The translations under genes and the position numbers were made by a program. Under the pieces are notes generated by a model, which had not been told where the DNA came from, did not search any database, and saw only the letters and a list, made by a program, of their open reading frames with translations. From Clostridiales bacterium (GTDB taxonomy: Bacteria > Bacillota > Clostridia > Christensenellales > Aristaeellaceae), in the NCBI GenBank assembly GCA_022787165.1, contig JALFVL010000002.1, forward strand, positions 1 through 64,000: 64,000 nt of DNA, read 5' to 3'. Of this stretch, positions 1-8,336 are shown piece by piece. Every line of letters starts with the position of its first letter. Within the stretch, counting starts at the first letter, position 1.

Positions 1-405
1 CGCGAAGTACTTCACATAGCAGGCGACGGGATTGAATTCCTGCGGGATCTCGCCCGGCTCGATGGCCTCCCAGCCGTCCCAGGGGTACTGGACGTTCGCG
101 TATTGCGGCACGCCGTAGCCCTCCATCTGGATATGCGCCGGCACGCGGATGTCGTCCCAGCTGTGGCAGTCGTAGTCTGCGCCCTCAAAGCCGGGAATCA
201 CCTGCCCGGCGTTTTTTGCGTGGCTGAATTTCCACAGGCCATTCAGCGACTGACGCAGGCTGTTCTCCCCGGCGCGCAGGGAGGCCCAATCCGGGAAGGC
301 CTCGTGGTCGGAATGCGCGCGCACGCGGTTCTCGGCGAAATAGGCGGGGCTCTTGAGGTTTTCGACAGTAAAGCTCATAAAAAGAGCTGCATGGCCCGGG
401 GTCAT
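1..405 (-). CDS. Beta-galactosidase, GH2 (LacZ type), N-terminal part
   Basis: The 135 visible codons are the N-terminus of a LacZ-type glycoside hydrolase family 2 beta-galactosidase; the gene continues past the left edge. Residues resemble the first sugar-binding domain: a LNGLWKF motif, then VPAHIQMEGYG and YPWDGWE, as in clostridial LacZ proteins. The start at 405 is chosen because AGGAGG lies 7 bases upstream; an internal ATG at 378 is a second option without a good ribosome binding site. It is the last visible gene of a minus-strand locus with two sugar permeases, a binding protein and an AraC regulator, so it probably hydrolyses an imported beta-galactoside. The catalytic domain is not visible. 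Confidence 0.85.
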   Translation of the reverse strand, partial: MTPGHAALFMSFTVENLKSPAYFAENRVRAHSDHEAFPDWASLRAGENSLRQSLNGLWKFSHAKNAGQVIPGFEGADYDCHSWDDIRVPAHIQMEGYGVPQYANVQYPWDGWEAIEPGEIPQEFNPVACYVKYFA

Positions 406-449
406 GCAGCATCCTCCTTTCAATGTTTGCACATTCGAACGGATTGATT

Positions 450-1274
450 TTACTTCACGGCGCCGGCGACGGCGTTGGTGAAGCTCTTTTGCAGGCAGAA
501 GAAGATGATGATCGTCGGCAGCGAGCAGATCGTGACGCCTGCCATGACGACGCCGTAGTCGATGACGTAGCCGCCCATCAGATTGGAAACGAGCATCGGC
601 ATCGTCGTGGCGTTGTTGGTCTGCATGATGACCTTCGGCCAGAGGTAGGAGTTCCAGGCGTTCATGAAGGTGATCGTCGCGGCGGCCGCGTAGGTCGGCT
701 TCATCATCGGGACGAACATCCGCACGAAGATCTGGAATTCGTTGAGGCCGTCGATGCGCGCCGCCTCGATGGTGTCCTTCGGGAAGGTGCGCGCGCTGTT
801 GCGGAAATACATGATGAGGAACGGCGTTGCCAGGCTCGGCAGGAAGAAGCCGACCCAGGTGTTGAGCAGGCCCGCCTTGGAGAACATCTGGAACAGCGGA
901 ACCAGCACGGCCACGAACGGCACCATCATCGCGAGCATCAGGATGCCCATGACGCCGTCCTTCCACTTGTCGTGGTAGATCTCAAAGCCGTAGCCCGCGA
1001 TGGAGCTGACCGCCAGAGAGAGCGCCGTTTGCAGGATGGTCGTGGCGAAGGAGTTCTTCATGGCGTTGAGCACGTCCTGCTGCGCAAAGAGGTTGCGCAG
1101 GTTTTCAATCAGGTGCGTGCTGGGGATCATCCGCCCGCCCAGGATCTGCTGCGTGTTGTTGCAGGAGGAGATAAACGCCCAGTACAGCGGGAAGACCGAG
1201 ATAAACGACACGAGGATCAAAAACGCGTACATGAAGAACCGGGTCACATGCTTGGAAACAGCGCCTTCTCTCAT
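450..1274 (-). CDS. ABC sugar transporter permease (MalG type, CUT1)
   Basis: A 274-residue membrane subunit of a carbohydrate ABC importer. It has about six hydrophobic segments and the EAA loop that contacts the ATPase (EAARIDG, residues 170-176), typical of CUT1 inner-membrane proteins. Its start overlaps the stop of the upstream permease by 4 bases, indicating translational coupling. It follows the binding protein and partner permease and precedes a GH2 beta-galactosidase. No ATPase gene is present in this cluster; CUT1 systems often share one MsmK-type ATPase, and one is encoded at 35220-36242. Confidence 0.93.
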   Translation of the reverse strand: MREGAVSKHVTRFFMYAFLILVSFISVFPLYWAFISSCNNTQQILGGRMIPSTHLIENLRNLFAQQDVLNAMKNSFATTILQTALSLAVSSIAGYGFEIYHDKWKDGVMGILMLAMMVPFVAVLVPLFQMFSKAGLLNTWVGFFLPSLATPFLIMYFRNSARTFPKDTIEAARIDGLNEFQIFVRMFVPMMKPTYAAAATITFMNAWNSYLWPKVIMQTNNATTMPMLVSNLMGGYVIDYGVVMAGVTICSLPTIIIFFCLQKSFTNAVAGAVK

Positions 1275-2185
1275 CGCTTGTCACCCACTTTCATCTGGAT
1301 GGCGGCCAGAACCGCGACCATGATCAGGATCACGAAGGACATGGCGGCCGCGTAGCCGAAGTTCGGGTTCTTGGTGAACATCGTGTTGTAGATATAGTGC
1401 GACATCGTGATGGTCATGTTGGCCGGTCCGCCGCGCGTCAGGTTGACAGACTCGTCGAAGAGCTGCAGCGTGCCGTTGGTGGACATGATGGCCGTCACGA
1501 GGATGATCGGCTTGAGCAGCGGGATCGTGATCTTGAAGAGCTGCTGCACCTGGTTCGCGCCGTCGATGCGCGCCGCTTCATAGATCGAATACTCGATGCC
1601 CTGCATGGCAGAGAGATAGAAGACCATGTTGTAGCCCGTCCAGCGCCATATCAGACCGATGATGATGACCGCCTTCGCGTAGACCGGATCGTTCAGCCAG
1701 TTGATCGCCTCGGAGATCAGGCCGAGCTTGAGGAGCAGGGCGTTGATCATGCCGTCGTAGGTGAACAGCGTGCGGAAGATCATGGAGTAGGCAACCAGGC
1801 CCGTCGCGCAGGGCAGGAAGATGCAGGTACGGAACACGCCGCGGAACTTCAGATCCCTGTTGTTGAGCAGGGTGGCGAAGATGATCGCCAGGATCAGCAT
1901 GATCGGCACCTGAATGATCAGGTAGGAGAAGGTATTCTTGACGGACTGAACGAACACCTTGTCCTTGAGCATGTAGGCGTAGTTGCGGTACAGCGGGTCG
2001 GAATATTGAAGCGCGGTCGGCAGGCCTCTTTTCATGGAGGTCAAAAACGCCTGGAACATCGGCCAGAAGCTAAAGATGAAGATCAGCAGCGTCGCGGGGA
2101 GCAGGAACGCCCAACCGGCAGCGCTCTGCTTGCGCTCCATCGTCCAGAAGCGTTTCTTCCTCGGCGCGGGAGTCGCGTTGGTCAT
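1271..2185 (-). CDS. ABC sugar transporter permease (MalF type, CUT1)
   Basis: A 304-residue permease partner of the preceding MalG-type protein. The cytoplasmic N-terminus is followed by about six membrane segments and an EAA loop (EAARIDGA, residues 203-210). AGAGAGG lies just before the start at 2185. It is separated from the binding-protein gene by about 125 bases that contain a GC-rich hairpin, and overlaps the next permease by 4 bases. The transported sugar cannot be read from the sequence; the GH2 neighbour suggests an oligosaccharide. Confidence 0.93.
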   Translation of the reverse strand: MTNATPAPRKKRFWTMERKQSAAGWAFLLPATLLIFIFSFWPMFQAFLTSMKRGLPTALQYSDPLYRNYAYMLKDKVFVQSVKNTFSYLIIQVPIMLILAIIFATLLNNRDLKFRGVFRTCIFLPCATGLVAYSMIFRTLFTYDGMINALLLKLGLISEAINWLNDPVYAKAVIIIGLIWRWTGYNMVFYLSAMQGIEYSIYEAARIDGANQVQQLFKITIPLLKPIILVTAIMSTNGTLQLFDESVNLTRGGPANMTITMSHYIYNTMFTKNPNFGYAAAMSFVILIMVAVLAAIQMKVGDKR

Positions 2186-2259
2186 TGGGAATCCACCTCT
2201 CTTTTCTCGTTGCTCTCACGCCGCGGCGAAGACCTTCCTCCGGGCGGCGTTACGGAGAA

Positions 2260-2287
2260 CTGCCGCCCCGGTACGCCGGGGCGGCAG
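2260..2287 (-). terminator. GC-rich hairpin between binding-protein and permease genes
   Basis: Perfect 12-base arms (CTGCCGCCCCGG and its complement) flank a 4-base loop. No U-tract follows in the direction of transcription, so full termination is unlikely. A stem directly after a solute-binding gene usually protects the upstream mRNA and gives more binding protein than permease; that role here is inferred. Confidence 0.7.
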
Positions 2288-2310
2288 CAACCTCACGAAA
2301 AATCTGTGAA

Positions 2311-3570
2311 TCAGAAGCCCATGGCGAAATTCACGGTGTCCTCAGCGGTCTGCAGCTCGGAGTCGAGGTCGCCGCCGTTGATGTAGTTGGTCAGCGCGGT
2401 GCCCAGCGCCTCGCGGGCGTCATAGTAGAACGCGCCGGTGGTGTTGGCCGGAACATGACCGGTGTACTCGACGATCTTGGCGAAGATCGCGTCGCCGTTG
2501 TAGAACTCGTTGCCCGCCTGATAGTTGGAGCCTTCCTTCGCGCCGGCCCAGGTGCCGATGGCCGAGGTGGTCGGGAGGATCTCGTTGTAGAAGTCGACGT
2601 TGCGGTACATCTGCATGAAGTCAAGCGCAAGGTCGATGTCGGTGCCGTTGGTGAAGACCCAGGAGGAGCCGCCGTTGTTGGAGTAGTTGGTCGCGCCCTC
2701 GATGCCCGGCATCGACGGCATGTTGGTCAGCGCCCACTTGCCGGCCTGCTCCGGAACGCCCATGATGGTGCCCAGGATCCAGCAGCCGTTGATGGTGCCC
2801 ACGACGGAAGCGTTGGAGAGGGTGCCGCAGTACTCATCCCAGGTGTTGACCTCGATGAAGATGCCTTCCTGCACCATGGTCTTGTAGTACTCGAGAACCG
2901 CCTTGCAGGCCTCGTTGTTCACGAAATTCACGGAGCCGTCCTCGTTGAACATGGACGCGCCGCAGGACTGCATCATGATCAGAACGGTGTCGATGGCGCC
3001 CGCCTGGCCGGAGAGCATCGGGCGGCCGGTCTTGGCCTTGACGTCTTTGCCGATCTCGATGAAGCGATCCCAGTCGATGTCGGTCAGGTCCTCGATGGTG
3101 TAGCCCGCCTCGGCGAGGTAATCGGTGCGGTAGGTGCCCACGACGGTGCCCGCGTCAAACGGGATGCCGTAGTTCTTGCCGTCGACGATGGTGTAGGCCA
3201 GCTTGCCTTCCGCGAAGTCGGTGAAGTCATACTTGCCGGTGATGTCGGCGTAGACCTCCGGATAGCTCAGCACGAACTTCTGCGCGGAGTTGTCCTGAAT
3301 GAGCATGATGTCCGGCAGGTTGGAGATGTCGCCCGCGGAGGCGGCGGTGATGACGCGGGTCTCGACGTCCTCGGAGAGAACCTCCTCGATATTGATCTCG
3401 ACGTCCGGATGATCCTTCTGATACATCTCCTTGGCGACCTGCATCGCCTTGATGTTGAAGTTCTTGTCCCAGGTCCAGATGGTGATCTTGCCGTCTTCCG
3501 CGGCGGAAGCCATGCCGCACAGCGAGAGAACCAGCGCCAGCGCGAGCATCAGAGAAACAAGCTTTTTCAT
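2311..3570 (-). CDS. ABC transporter extracellular sugar-binding protein
   Basis: A 419-residue family 1 solute-binding protein. A signal peptide (Met-Lys-Lys, hydrophobic core, likely cleavage after ASA near residue 24) is followed by GKITIWTWD, typical of CUT1 binding proteins. No standard lipobox is present: the only nearby cysteine sits in LSLC, where the residue before Cys should be Gly, Ala or Ser. It delivers sugar to the two downstream permeases. AGGAGG is 8 bases before the ATG at 3570. A -10-only promoter upstream fits activation by the adjacent AraC regulator. Confidence 0.93.
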   Translation of the reverse strand: MKKLVSLMLALALVLSLCGMASAAEDGKITIWTWDKNFNIKAMQVAKEMYQKDHPDVEINIEEVLSEDVETRVITAASAGDISNLPDIMLIQDNSAQKFVLSYPEVYADITGKYDFTDFAEGKLAYTIVDGKNYGIPFDAGTVVGTYRTDYLAEAGYTIEDLTDIDWDRFIEIGKDVKAKTGRPMLSGQAGAIDTVLIMMQSCGASMFNEDGSVNFVNNEACKAVLEYYKTMVQEGIFIEVNTWDEYCGTLSNASVVGTINGCWILGTIMGVPEQAGKWALTNMPSMPGIEGATNYSNNGGSSWVFTNGTDIDLALDFMQMYRNVDFYNEILPTTSAIGTWAGAKEGSNYQAGNEFYNGDAIFAKIVEYTGHVPANTTGAFYYDAREALGTALTNYINGGDLDSELQTAEDTVNFAMGF

Positions 3571-3636
3571 AAGAACAGATCCTCCTCGAATGATTTTGTT
3601 CAGTTCTACCCATTCGCGAACTGATTTGTTGTGATC

Positions 3637-3642
3637 ATTATA
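3637..3642 (-). promoter_or_regulatory. TATAAT -10 box upstream of the sugar-binding protein gene
   Basis: A perfect TATAAT on the minus strand, about 67 bases before the start at 3570, with no recognisable -35 at 16-18 bases. Weak -35 promoters are common where an AraC-type activator is needed, and one is encoded directly upstream. Confidence 0.5.
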
Positions 3643-3717
3643 TCATGGAGAAATCGCACAATGTCCGCAATTCCGATTTTATCCTGATCGAATTCGCTCC
3701 TATTTTGTCTCTCATGC

Positions 3718-4647
3718 TCATTTCAGCGCCCATTTTTCTTGTCTTTGACGGCCGTCTCGCCAATCGCTGGGGCTCTTTCCGACGTATCTTTTAAAATTCC
3801 GGTTGAAGGCCGCCAGCGAGAAAAAGCCGCAGCGCGCGGCGATGTTCTGAACCGGCTCCTGCGTCAGGCGCAGCAGGTTGAGCGCCCTGTGGATGCGGTA
3901 GCGGTTGACATACTCAAGCGGCGGCATGCCCATCAGCCGGGAAAAGAGCTTGCGGAAATAGCTCTCGCTCATCGCGCAGCTGCGGGCCATGTCGCTGACG
4001 CGGATCTCGTGGGTGTAATGCTCGCAGACGTAGGCGAGCGCCGGCTCGACGGGCGCCAGCCCCGGCGCATCGGCGGCGATGCTCAGCGCGACGTCATCCG
4101 CGTGGCGCGCCATCATCAGCAGGATCAGCAGCAGGAACAGCTGAAGCTCCGGCGGGCTCTCCCCTCCGCCCAGACGCCTGCTGTCAAACATGATCTGCAC
4201 AAGCTGGGGAATCTCCCCGCTCTGCCCGCCCGGCAGGAACATGCCGCCGCCCGCCGACTCGACGAGCGTGCGCAGGGCGGAGAGCCGCCGCTCCCCGGCC
4301 AGGTGCAGCAGCACATCCTCATTGACCTCGACATACTGCCAATGGGTCATCAGCACGCCCTCGTTCTGCTGGCTGTGCGGCACCTCGCGCGGCGTCAGCA
4401 GCACGGCGCCGGGGGAAAACGTCCATTCGCTCGTGCGCGTGCGGATGCGCCCGCAGCCCTTTACGCACACGCCCAGCTCCAGCGTATTGTGGCAGTGAAG
4501 CGAATCGACAGCGTAGGGCGGGTAGTAGGGCGTGTCGATCATCGCGGCGATGAGCTCCCCGGCGGGCTGGAAGAAATCCCGCCGCTCGCCGGAGGGCGGC
4601 TCCGCCAGCATCCGCCGCAGCTCCCTGCGCTCACTCTCGTTCATCAT
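3718..4647 (-). CDS. AraC-family transcriptional regulator
   Basis: A 309-residue regulator with an N-terminal cupin-like sensor domain (His-rich stretch near residues 50-60, GAVLLTPREVPH) and a C-terminal double helix-turn-helix (about residues 205-300: SESYFRKLFSRLMG, then NIAARCGFFSLAAFNRNFK). Its start overlaps the upstream membrane-protein gene by 17 bases; a second ATG follows immediately at 4644. The sugar ABC operon lies 147 bases downstream in the same direction and is the likely target. Confidence 0.92.
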   Translation of the reverse strand: MMNESERRELRRMLAEPPSGERRDFFQPAGELIAAMIDTPYYPPYAVDSLHCHNTLELGVCVKGCGRIRTRTSEWTFSPGAVLLTPREVPHSQQNEGVLMTHWQYVEVNEDVLLHLAGERRLSALRTLVESAGGGMFLPGGQSGEIPQLVQIMFDSRRLGGGESPPELQLFLLLILLMMARHADDVALSIAADAPGLAPVEPALAYVCEHYTHEIRVSDMARSCAMSESYFRKLFSRLMGMPPLEYVNRYRIHRALNLLRLTQEPVQNIAARCGFFSLAAFNRNFKRYVGKSPSDWRDGRQRQEKWALK

Positions 4648-5191
4648 GGACGAACACCCTGTCCCGGCAGATCATGTTGAGGCAGGAGCGCAGGCCCGGC
4701 GACGCCTGCATGTAGACCTTGAGCCAGCGTCCCTCCTCCGGCCCCGTGCCCATGCAGTAGGCGACGGCACAGCCGCGATCCGCGTCGTGCGCGGAGACGT
4801 CGTAGGTGATGCGGCGCGGCGTCGCGGCCTTCGATGCGGCCTCGGCCTCGTCAAGCAGCTCGACGCCCTCGTCGGCCATGATGACGAGCTTCGTCAGGTC
4901 CATGTGCAGAAAGTCCTCCGTCTTCGGGCGGCTGCGCGTGCCGCTGTGGCGCAGAACGGTCAGCATCGTCCCGTCGAGCCGGTATTCGTAGGACACCCGC
5001 GCGATGCCCATGAAATACCACGCGAAAAACAGCGTACCCAGCGAGAGCACCAGCATGGGAAAGCCCCACATGGTGCCAAGAAACGTAAAAATCGCCACGG
5101 CCATATAGAGCATGAACTGGATCACGCGGATATGGCTTTGAATCTTGCGCTCCACCGTCTCACGGTAGCAGATGCTTCGGATGTCGACCAT
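4631..5191 (-). CDS. Conserved membrane protein of unknown function
   Basis: A 186-residue protein I do not recognise. Two adjacent hydrophobic stretches (about residues 24-62) form a hairpin anchor, followed by a soluble domain with a strand-rich start (VSYEYRLDGTMLTVLRHSG) that looks like a bacterial PH-type or YcxB-like fold. GGGAGG lies 7 bases before the ATG. It overlaps the AraC gene and is probably cotranscribed with it; whether it senses or modulates the sugar locus is unknown. Confidence 0.75.
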   Translation of the reverse strand: MVDIRSICYRETVERKIQSHIRVIQFMLYMAVAIFTFLGTMWGFPMLVLSLGTLFFAWYFMGIARVSYEYRLDGTMLTVLRHSGTRSRPKTEDFLHMDLTKLVIMADEGVELLDEAEAASKAATPRRITYDVSAHDADRGCAVAYCMGTGPEEGRWLKVYMQASPGLRSCLNMICRDRVFVHDERE

Positions 5192-5346
5192 CGGTGAGCC
5201 TCCCTGTCCCTGTTTTCCCTTTTGTGCAAAACAGATGAACGCATTCTCTGTGCAGATCGTCCGCCATGCGGGGATATTTTTATTCTATTCCCGCCAAAGC
5301 ATTCTGTCAATGCGGCTTTTTTTCGGACCCGGCGCGCAAATCCTCC

Positions 5347-5375
5347 TTTTCAAACCAGGGGCTTTCCTGTATAAT
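5347..5375 (+). promoter_or_regulatory. Promoter of the GH20 gene
   Basis: TTTTCA and TATAAT separated by 17 bases, 53 bases before the chosen start at 5428. Confidence 0.55.
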
Positions 5376-5427
5376 CTGGAACAGATTGAAAGCGATTGCG
5401 CAGCAAGCCGTCAAAGGAGGCATTTGC

Positions 5428-7233
5428 ATGTTTTCAAGCGAAACCATCGCGCGCATCCGCGCGCGCGTCGAGGCCGTCGCCGGCTTCCCGATTCCCTATC
5501 CCGCCCAGTGCCGCGAGGGCGAGGGGCTTCATGTCTCGCTTGACGGCGGCCGCGCCGTCATCGAGGCGGAGGATCTGAGCGCGCTCGCGCGCGGCTTCTT
5601 CCTGCTCGCCCGCTGCGTCAGGGAAAAACGGACCGCGCTTGACGTGCGCCAGAGCCGCCATTTTTCCTCCTGCGGCGTGATGGCGGACTGCTCGCGCGGC
5701 GCCGTGCTGACGCAGGAGGCCGCCTGCCGGCTGATCGACCGTTTGGCCGCGCTGGGCATGAACCTGCTGATGCTCTACACCGAGGACACCTACGCCGTGC
5801 CGGAATACCCGTATCTGGGCTATCTGCGCGGGCGCTATTCGCAGGAGGAGCTGCGCGCGCTGGACGGCTATGCCGCGTCGATGGGCGTGGAGCTGGTGCC
5901 CTGCATCCAGACGCTGGGGCACATGCGCCAGTTTTTGCAATGGGAAGAAAACGCGCCGCTGCGCGATCAGCCCGACATCCTGATGATCGACGAGGAAAAC
6001 ACCTACGCGCTCATCGACGCGCAGCTGCGCGCCCTGCGCGCCTGCGTGAAGACCAGCCGCATCCACATCGGCATGGACGAGGCGCACGGCGTCGGCCTGG
6101 GGCGCTATCTGCTCAGGCACGGCATGACCGACCGCTTTGAGCTCCTGAGCCGCCACCTGCGCCGGGTGATCGACCTGTGCGCGCGCTACGGCTTCAGGCC
6201 GATCATGTGGAGCGACATGTTCTTTCGGCTCGGCTCCGCGAAGAACGACTATTACGACGAGCAGGCCGTCATCCCGCAGCGCGTCATCGACACGCTGCCG
6301 CCGGTCGACCTGTGCTACTGGGACTACTATCACACCGACGAGGCGTTTTATGACCGCATGATCACCCAGCACGAGCGCATGAGCCGCGAGACGGTCTTCG
6401 CCGGCGGCATCTGGACGTGGTCGGGCTTCCTGCCCCACGTCGCCCTGACGGAGCGGACGATGCGCCCCGCGCTCGCCAGCTGCTCGAAGCACCGCGTGCG
6501 CACGGTGATGGCGACGTTCTGGGGCGACGACGGCGCGGAGACGGATCTCTTCCTCGCGCTGGGCATGCTGCCGCTCTTCTCCGAGGCCTGCTGGCAGGGC
6601 GCGGACTGCCCGCAGGAGGAGGCCGACCTCGCCGGGGAATGCCTGACGGGCATGTCCCGCGGCTTCCTGCGCGCGATGAGCCTCTTCTACCCGCCCGAGG
6701 GCGACGAGCTCTGGCCGGGCAAGGCGCTCATCTGGTGCGACCCGCTCTATCCGCTGCTCGAGGGGCAGGGCGAAGCGCCCGGGGCCGCCGCAGACCGCGC
6801 CGCGCAGGCGCTCCTGCTGCTGCGCGCGGAGCCGGACGGCCCTGAACGCCGCTACGCCGAGCAGGTCTTTGAGACGGTCATCGCCAAGGCGGCACTGATC
6901 GTGCCGCTGCGCGAAAACTACCTCTCCGGCGACCGGCTCGCCCTCGCCCGCGCCGCGCAGGAGCAGATTCCCGCGCTGCTGGCGCGCTACGACGCGCTCA
7001 TGCGTGCCCACCGCGCGCTCTGGGAGCGGGACATGAAGCGCTTTGGCTGGGAGGTGCTCTGTCTGCGCTACGGCGCGGTCATGGGCCGGCTTTCCGACGT
7101 GCAGGACGAGCTGCGCCGCTACCTCGCGGGAGAGCTTTCCTGCATCCCGGAGCTCGACGAGACGCCGCTTTGCGCCCGCCGCGGCCCGCAGACCTACCTG
7201 AACCTGGTCTCGCCCTCGCGCGACAGCTGGTAA
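5428..7233 (+). CDS. Beta-N-acetylhexosaminidase-like protein, GH20
   Basis: A 601-residue cytoplasmic glycoside hydrolase family 20 protein. The N-terminal region (about 1-75) resembles the small alpha/beta domain before the barrel; the (beta/alpha)8 barrel follows with CIQTLGHMRQ and the catalytic Asp-Glu pair in HIGMDEAHG (Asp217-Glu218). In this family the Glu is the acid/base and the Asp orients the substrate 2-acetamido group. The long helical C-terminus resembles the GcnA/Hex1 type. The start is set at 5428 by AAAGGAGG; the open frame extends upstream to 5266 without support. There is no signal peptide, so it likely cleaves imported N-acetylhexosamine oligosaccharides. It is transcribed alone. 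Confidence 0.88.
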   Translation: MFSSETIARIRARVEAVAGFPIPYPAQCREGEGLHVSLDGGRAVIEAEDLSALARGFFLLARCVREKRTALDVRQSRHFSSCGVMADCSRGAVLTQEAACRLIDRLAALGMNLLMLYTEDTYAVPEYPYLGYLRGRYSQEELRALDGYAASMGVELVPCIQTLGHMRQFLQWEENAPLRDQPDILMIDEENTYALIDAQLRALRACVKTSRIHIGMDEAHGVGLGRYLLRHGMTDRFELLSRHLRRVIDLCARYGFRPIMWSDMFFRLGSAKNDYYDEQAVIPQRVIDTLPPVDLCYWDYYHTDEAFYDRMITQHERMSRETVFAGGIWTWSGFLPHVALTERTMRPALASCSKHRVRTVMATFWGDDGAETDLFLALGMLPLFSEACWQGADCPQEEADLAGECLTGMSRGFLRAMSLFYPPEGDELWPGKALIWCDPLYPLLEGQGEAPGAAADRAAQALLLLRAEPDGPERRYAEQVFETVIAKAALIVPLRENYLSGDRLALARAAQEQIPALLARYDALMRAHRALWERDMKRFGWEVLCLRYGAVMGRLSDVQDELRRYLAGELSCIPELDETPLCARRGPQTYLNLVSPSRDSW

Positions 7234-7365
7234 GGCGCCGGGCGTCCCGCCCGGACCATGACAAATTAGATGCATTCAGGACGGCATGACGTGCAAAGTT
7301 TGCGCGGCGTCTTTGCGCGGTTTTCACATTCCTTGCCGCGTCCTCGCCAAAAACCCTACCATTAC

Positions 7366-7395
7366 TGGACAAAACCCCCCGCCCGATGATATACT
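7366..7395 (+). promoter_or_regulatory. Transketolase promoter, extended -10
   Basis: TGGACA, 18 bases, then TATACT preceded by TGA (the TGn extended -10 element). It lies about 85 bases before the transketolase start at 7482. Confidence 0.6.
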
Positions 7396-7437
7396 TCTAT
7401 CTTGCAGTATTCTTTCCTGGCGCGCTTGAGTCAGCGC

Positions 7438-7454
7438 ATTGCCCGCCGGGCAAT
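7438..7454 (+). promoter_or_regulatory. 17-base palindrome in the transketolase leader
   Basis: ATTGCCCG-C-CGGGCAAT is a perfect inverted repeat about 40 bases after the predicted transcription start and 27 bases before the start codon. It could be a repressor site or an RNA hairpin near the ribosome binding site; the sequence does not decide between them. Confidence 0.45.
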
Positions 7455-7481
7455 CAGCCAAAACAATAAGGAGATCAAGGC

Positions 7482-8336
7482 ATGACGAATCAGGAACAAC
7501 ACCAGCTTGCCGCCGCGGCCCTCGCGATCCGCATGGGCGTGATCGAGGGGACGCACAGCGCCAAATCCGGTCATCCGGGCGGAAGCCTGTCGGCGGCAGA
7601 CATGTTCGCATATCTCTACGAGAAGGAGCTGCGCATCGATCCGGCCCGGCCCCGGTGGCCCGGGCGTGACCGCTTTGTGCTCTCCAAGGGCCATTCCGCG
7701 CCGGCGCTCTACGCCGCGCTGGCGCACCGGGGCTTCTTCCCGGCGGAGGATCTCAAAACCCTGCGCCACATCGGCAGCTACCTTCAGGGTCATCCGAACA
7801 TGAACAGCGTACCCGGCGTCGACATGAGCACGGGCAGCCTGGGTCAGGGTGTCTCCGTCGCCGCGGGCATGGCGAAGGCCGCCAGGCTCATGGGCAGCGG
7901 CGTGAACGTCTACACGATGCTCGGCGACGGCGAGATCGACGAGGGCGAGGTCTGGGAGGCGTTCATGTTCGCCGCCCACTACCGCCTGGACAACCTCTGC
8001 GTGATGATCGACCTCAACGGTCTGCAGATCGACGGCCCGACGAAGGACGTCATGAACTACGAGCCCATCGACGCGAAGATGGCCGCCTTCGGCTTTGACG
8101 TCGTGACCATCGACGGCCACGACTTCGCGCAGATCGAGCGCGCCTTCGGCATCTTCCATCAAAACGCCGGCAGTGGGAAGCCCACCTGCATCCTGATGCG
8201 CACCGTCAAGGGCAAGGGCGTCAGCTTCATGGAAAACAACGCGGACTGGCACGGCAAGGCCCCGAACGACAAGGAATATGAGACCGCGATGCAGGAGCTT
8301 CGCGCGCAGCTTGAGAAACTGGAGGCGGCACAATGA
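7482..8336 (+). CDS. Transketolase, N-terminal subunit
   Basis: A 284-residue subunit carrying the thiamine diphosphate pyrophosphate-binding part of transketolase. Visible motifs are SGHPGGSLS near residue 27, LSKGHSAPALYAAL, the GHPNMNSVPGVDMSTGSLGQG stretch (given here as two parts: GHPNMNSV and STGSLGQG) and the diphosphate motif GDGEIDEGEVWEA. With the next gene it forms the split transketolase common in Firmicutes, exchanging C2 units in the pentose phosphate pathway. AAGGAG precedes the ATG. The stop overlaps the start of the next subunit by 4 bases. Confidence 0.96.
   Translation: MTNQEQHQLAAAALAIRMGVIEGTHSAKSGHPGGSLSAADMFAYLYEKELRIDPARPRWPGRDRFVLSKGHSAPALYAALAHRGFFPAEDLKTLRHIGSYLQGHPNMNSVPGVDMSTGSLGQGVSVAAGMAKAARLMGSGVNVYTMLGDGEIDEGEVWEAFMFAAHYRLDNLCVMIDLNGLQIDGPTKDVMNYEPIDAKMAAFGFDVVTIDGHDFAQIERAFGIFHQNAGSGKPTCILMRTVKGKGVSFMENNADWHGKAPNDKEYETAMQELRAQLEKLEAAQ

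Noticed and set aside
423..1355. Long plus-strand open frame opposite the first permease
   Set aside because: It is the antisense of two clearly conserved permeases; its product is rich in Arg, His and Asp with no recognisable domain, as expected for shadow frames in GC-rich DNA.
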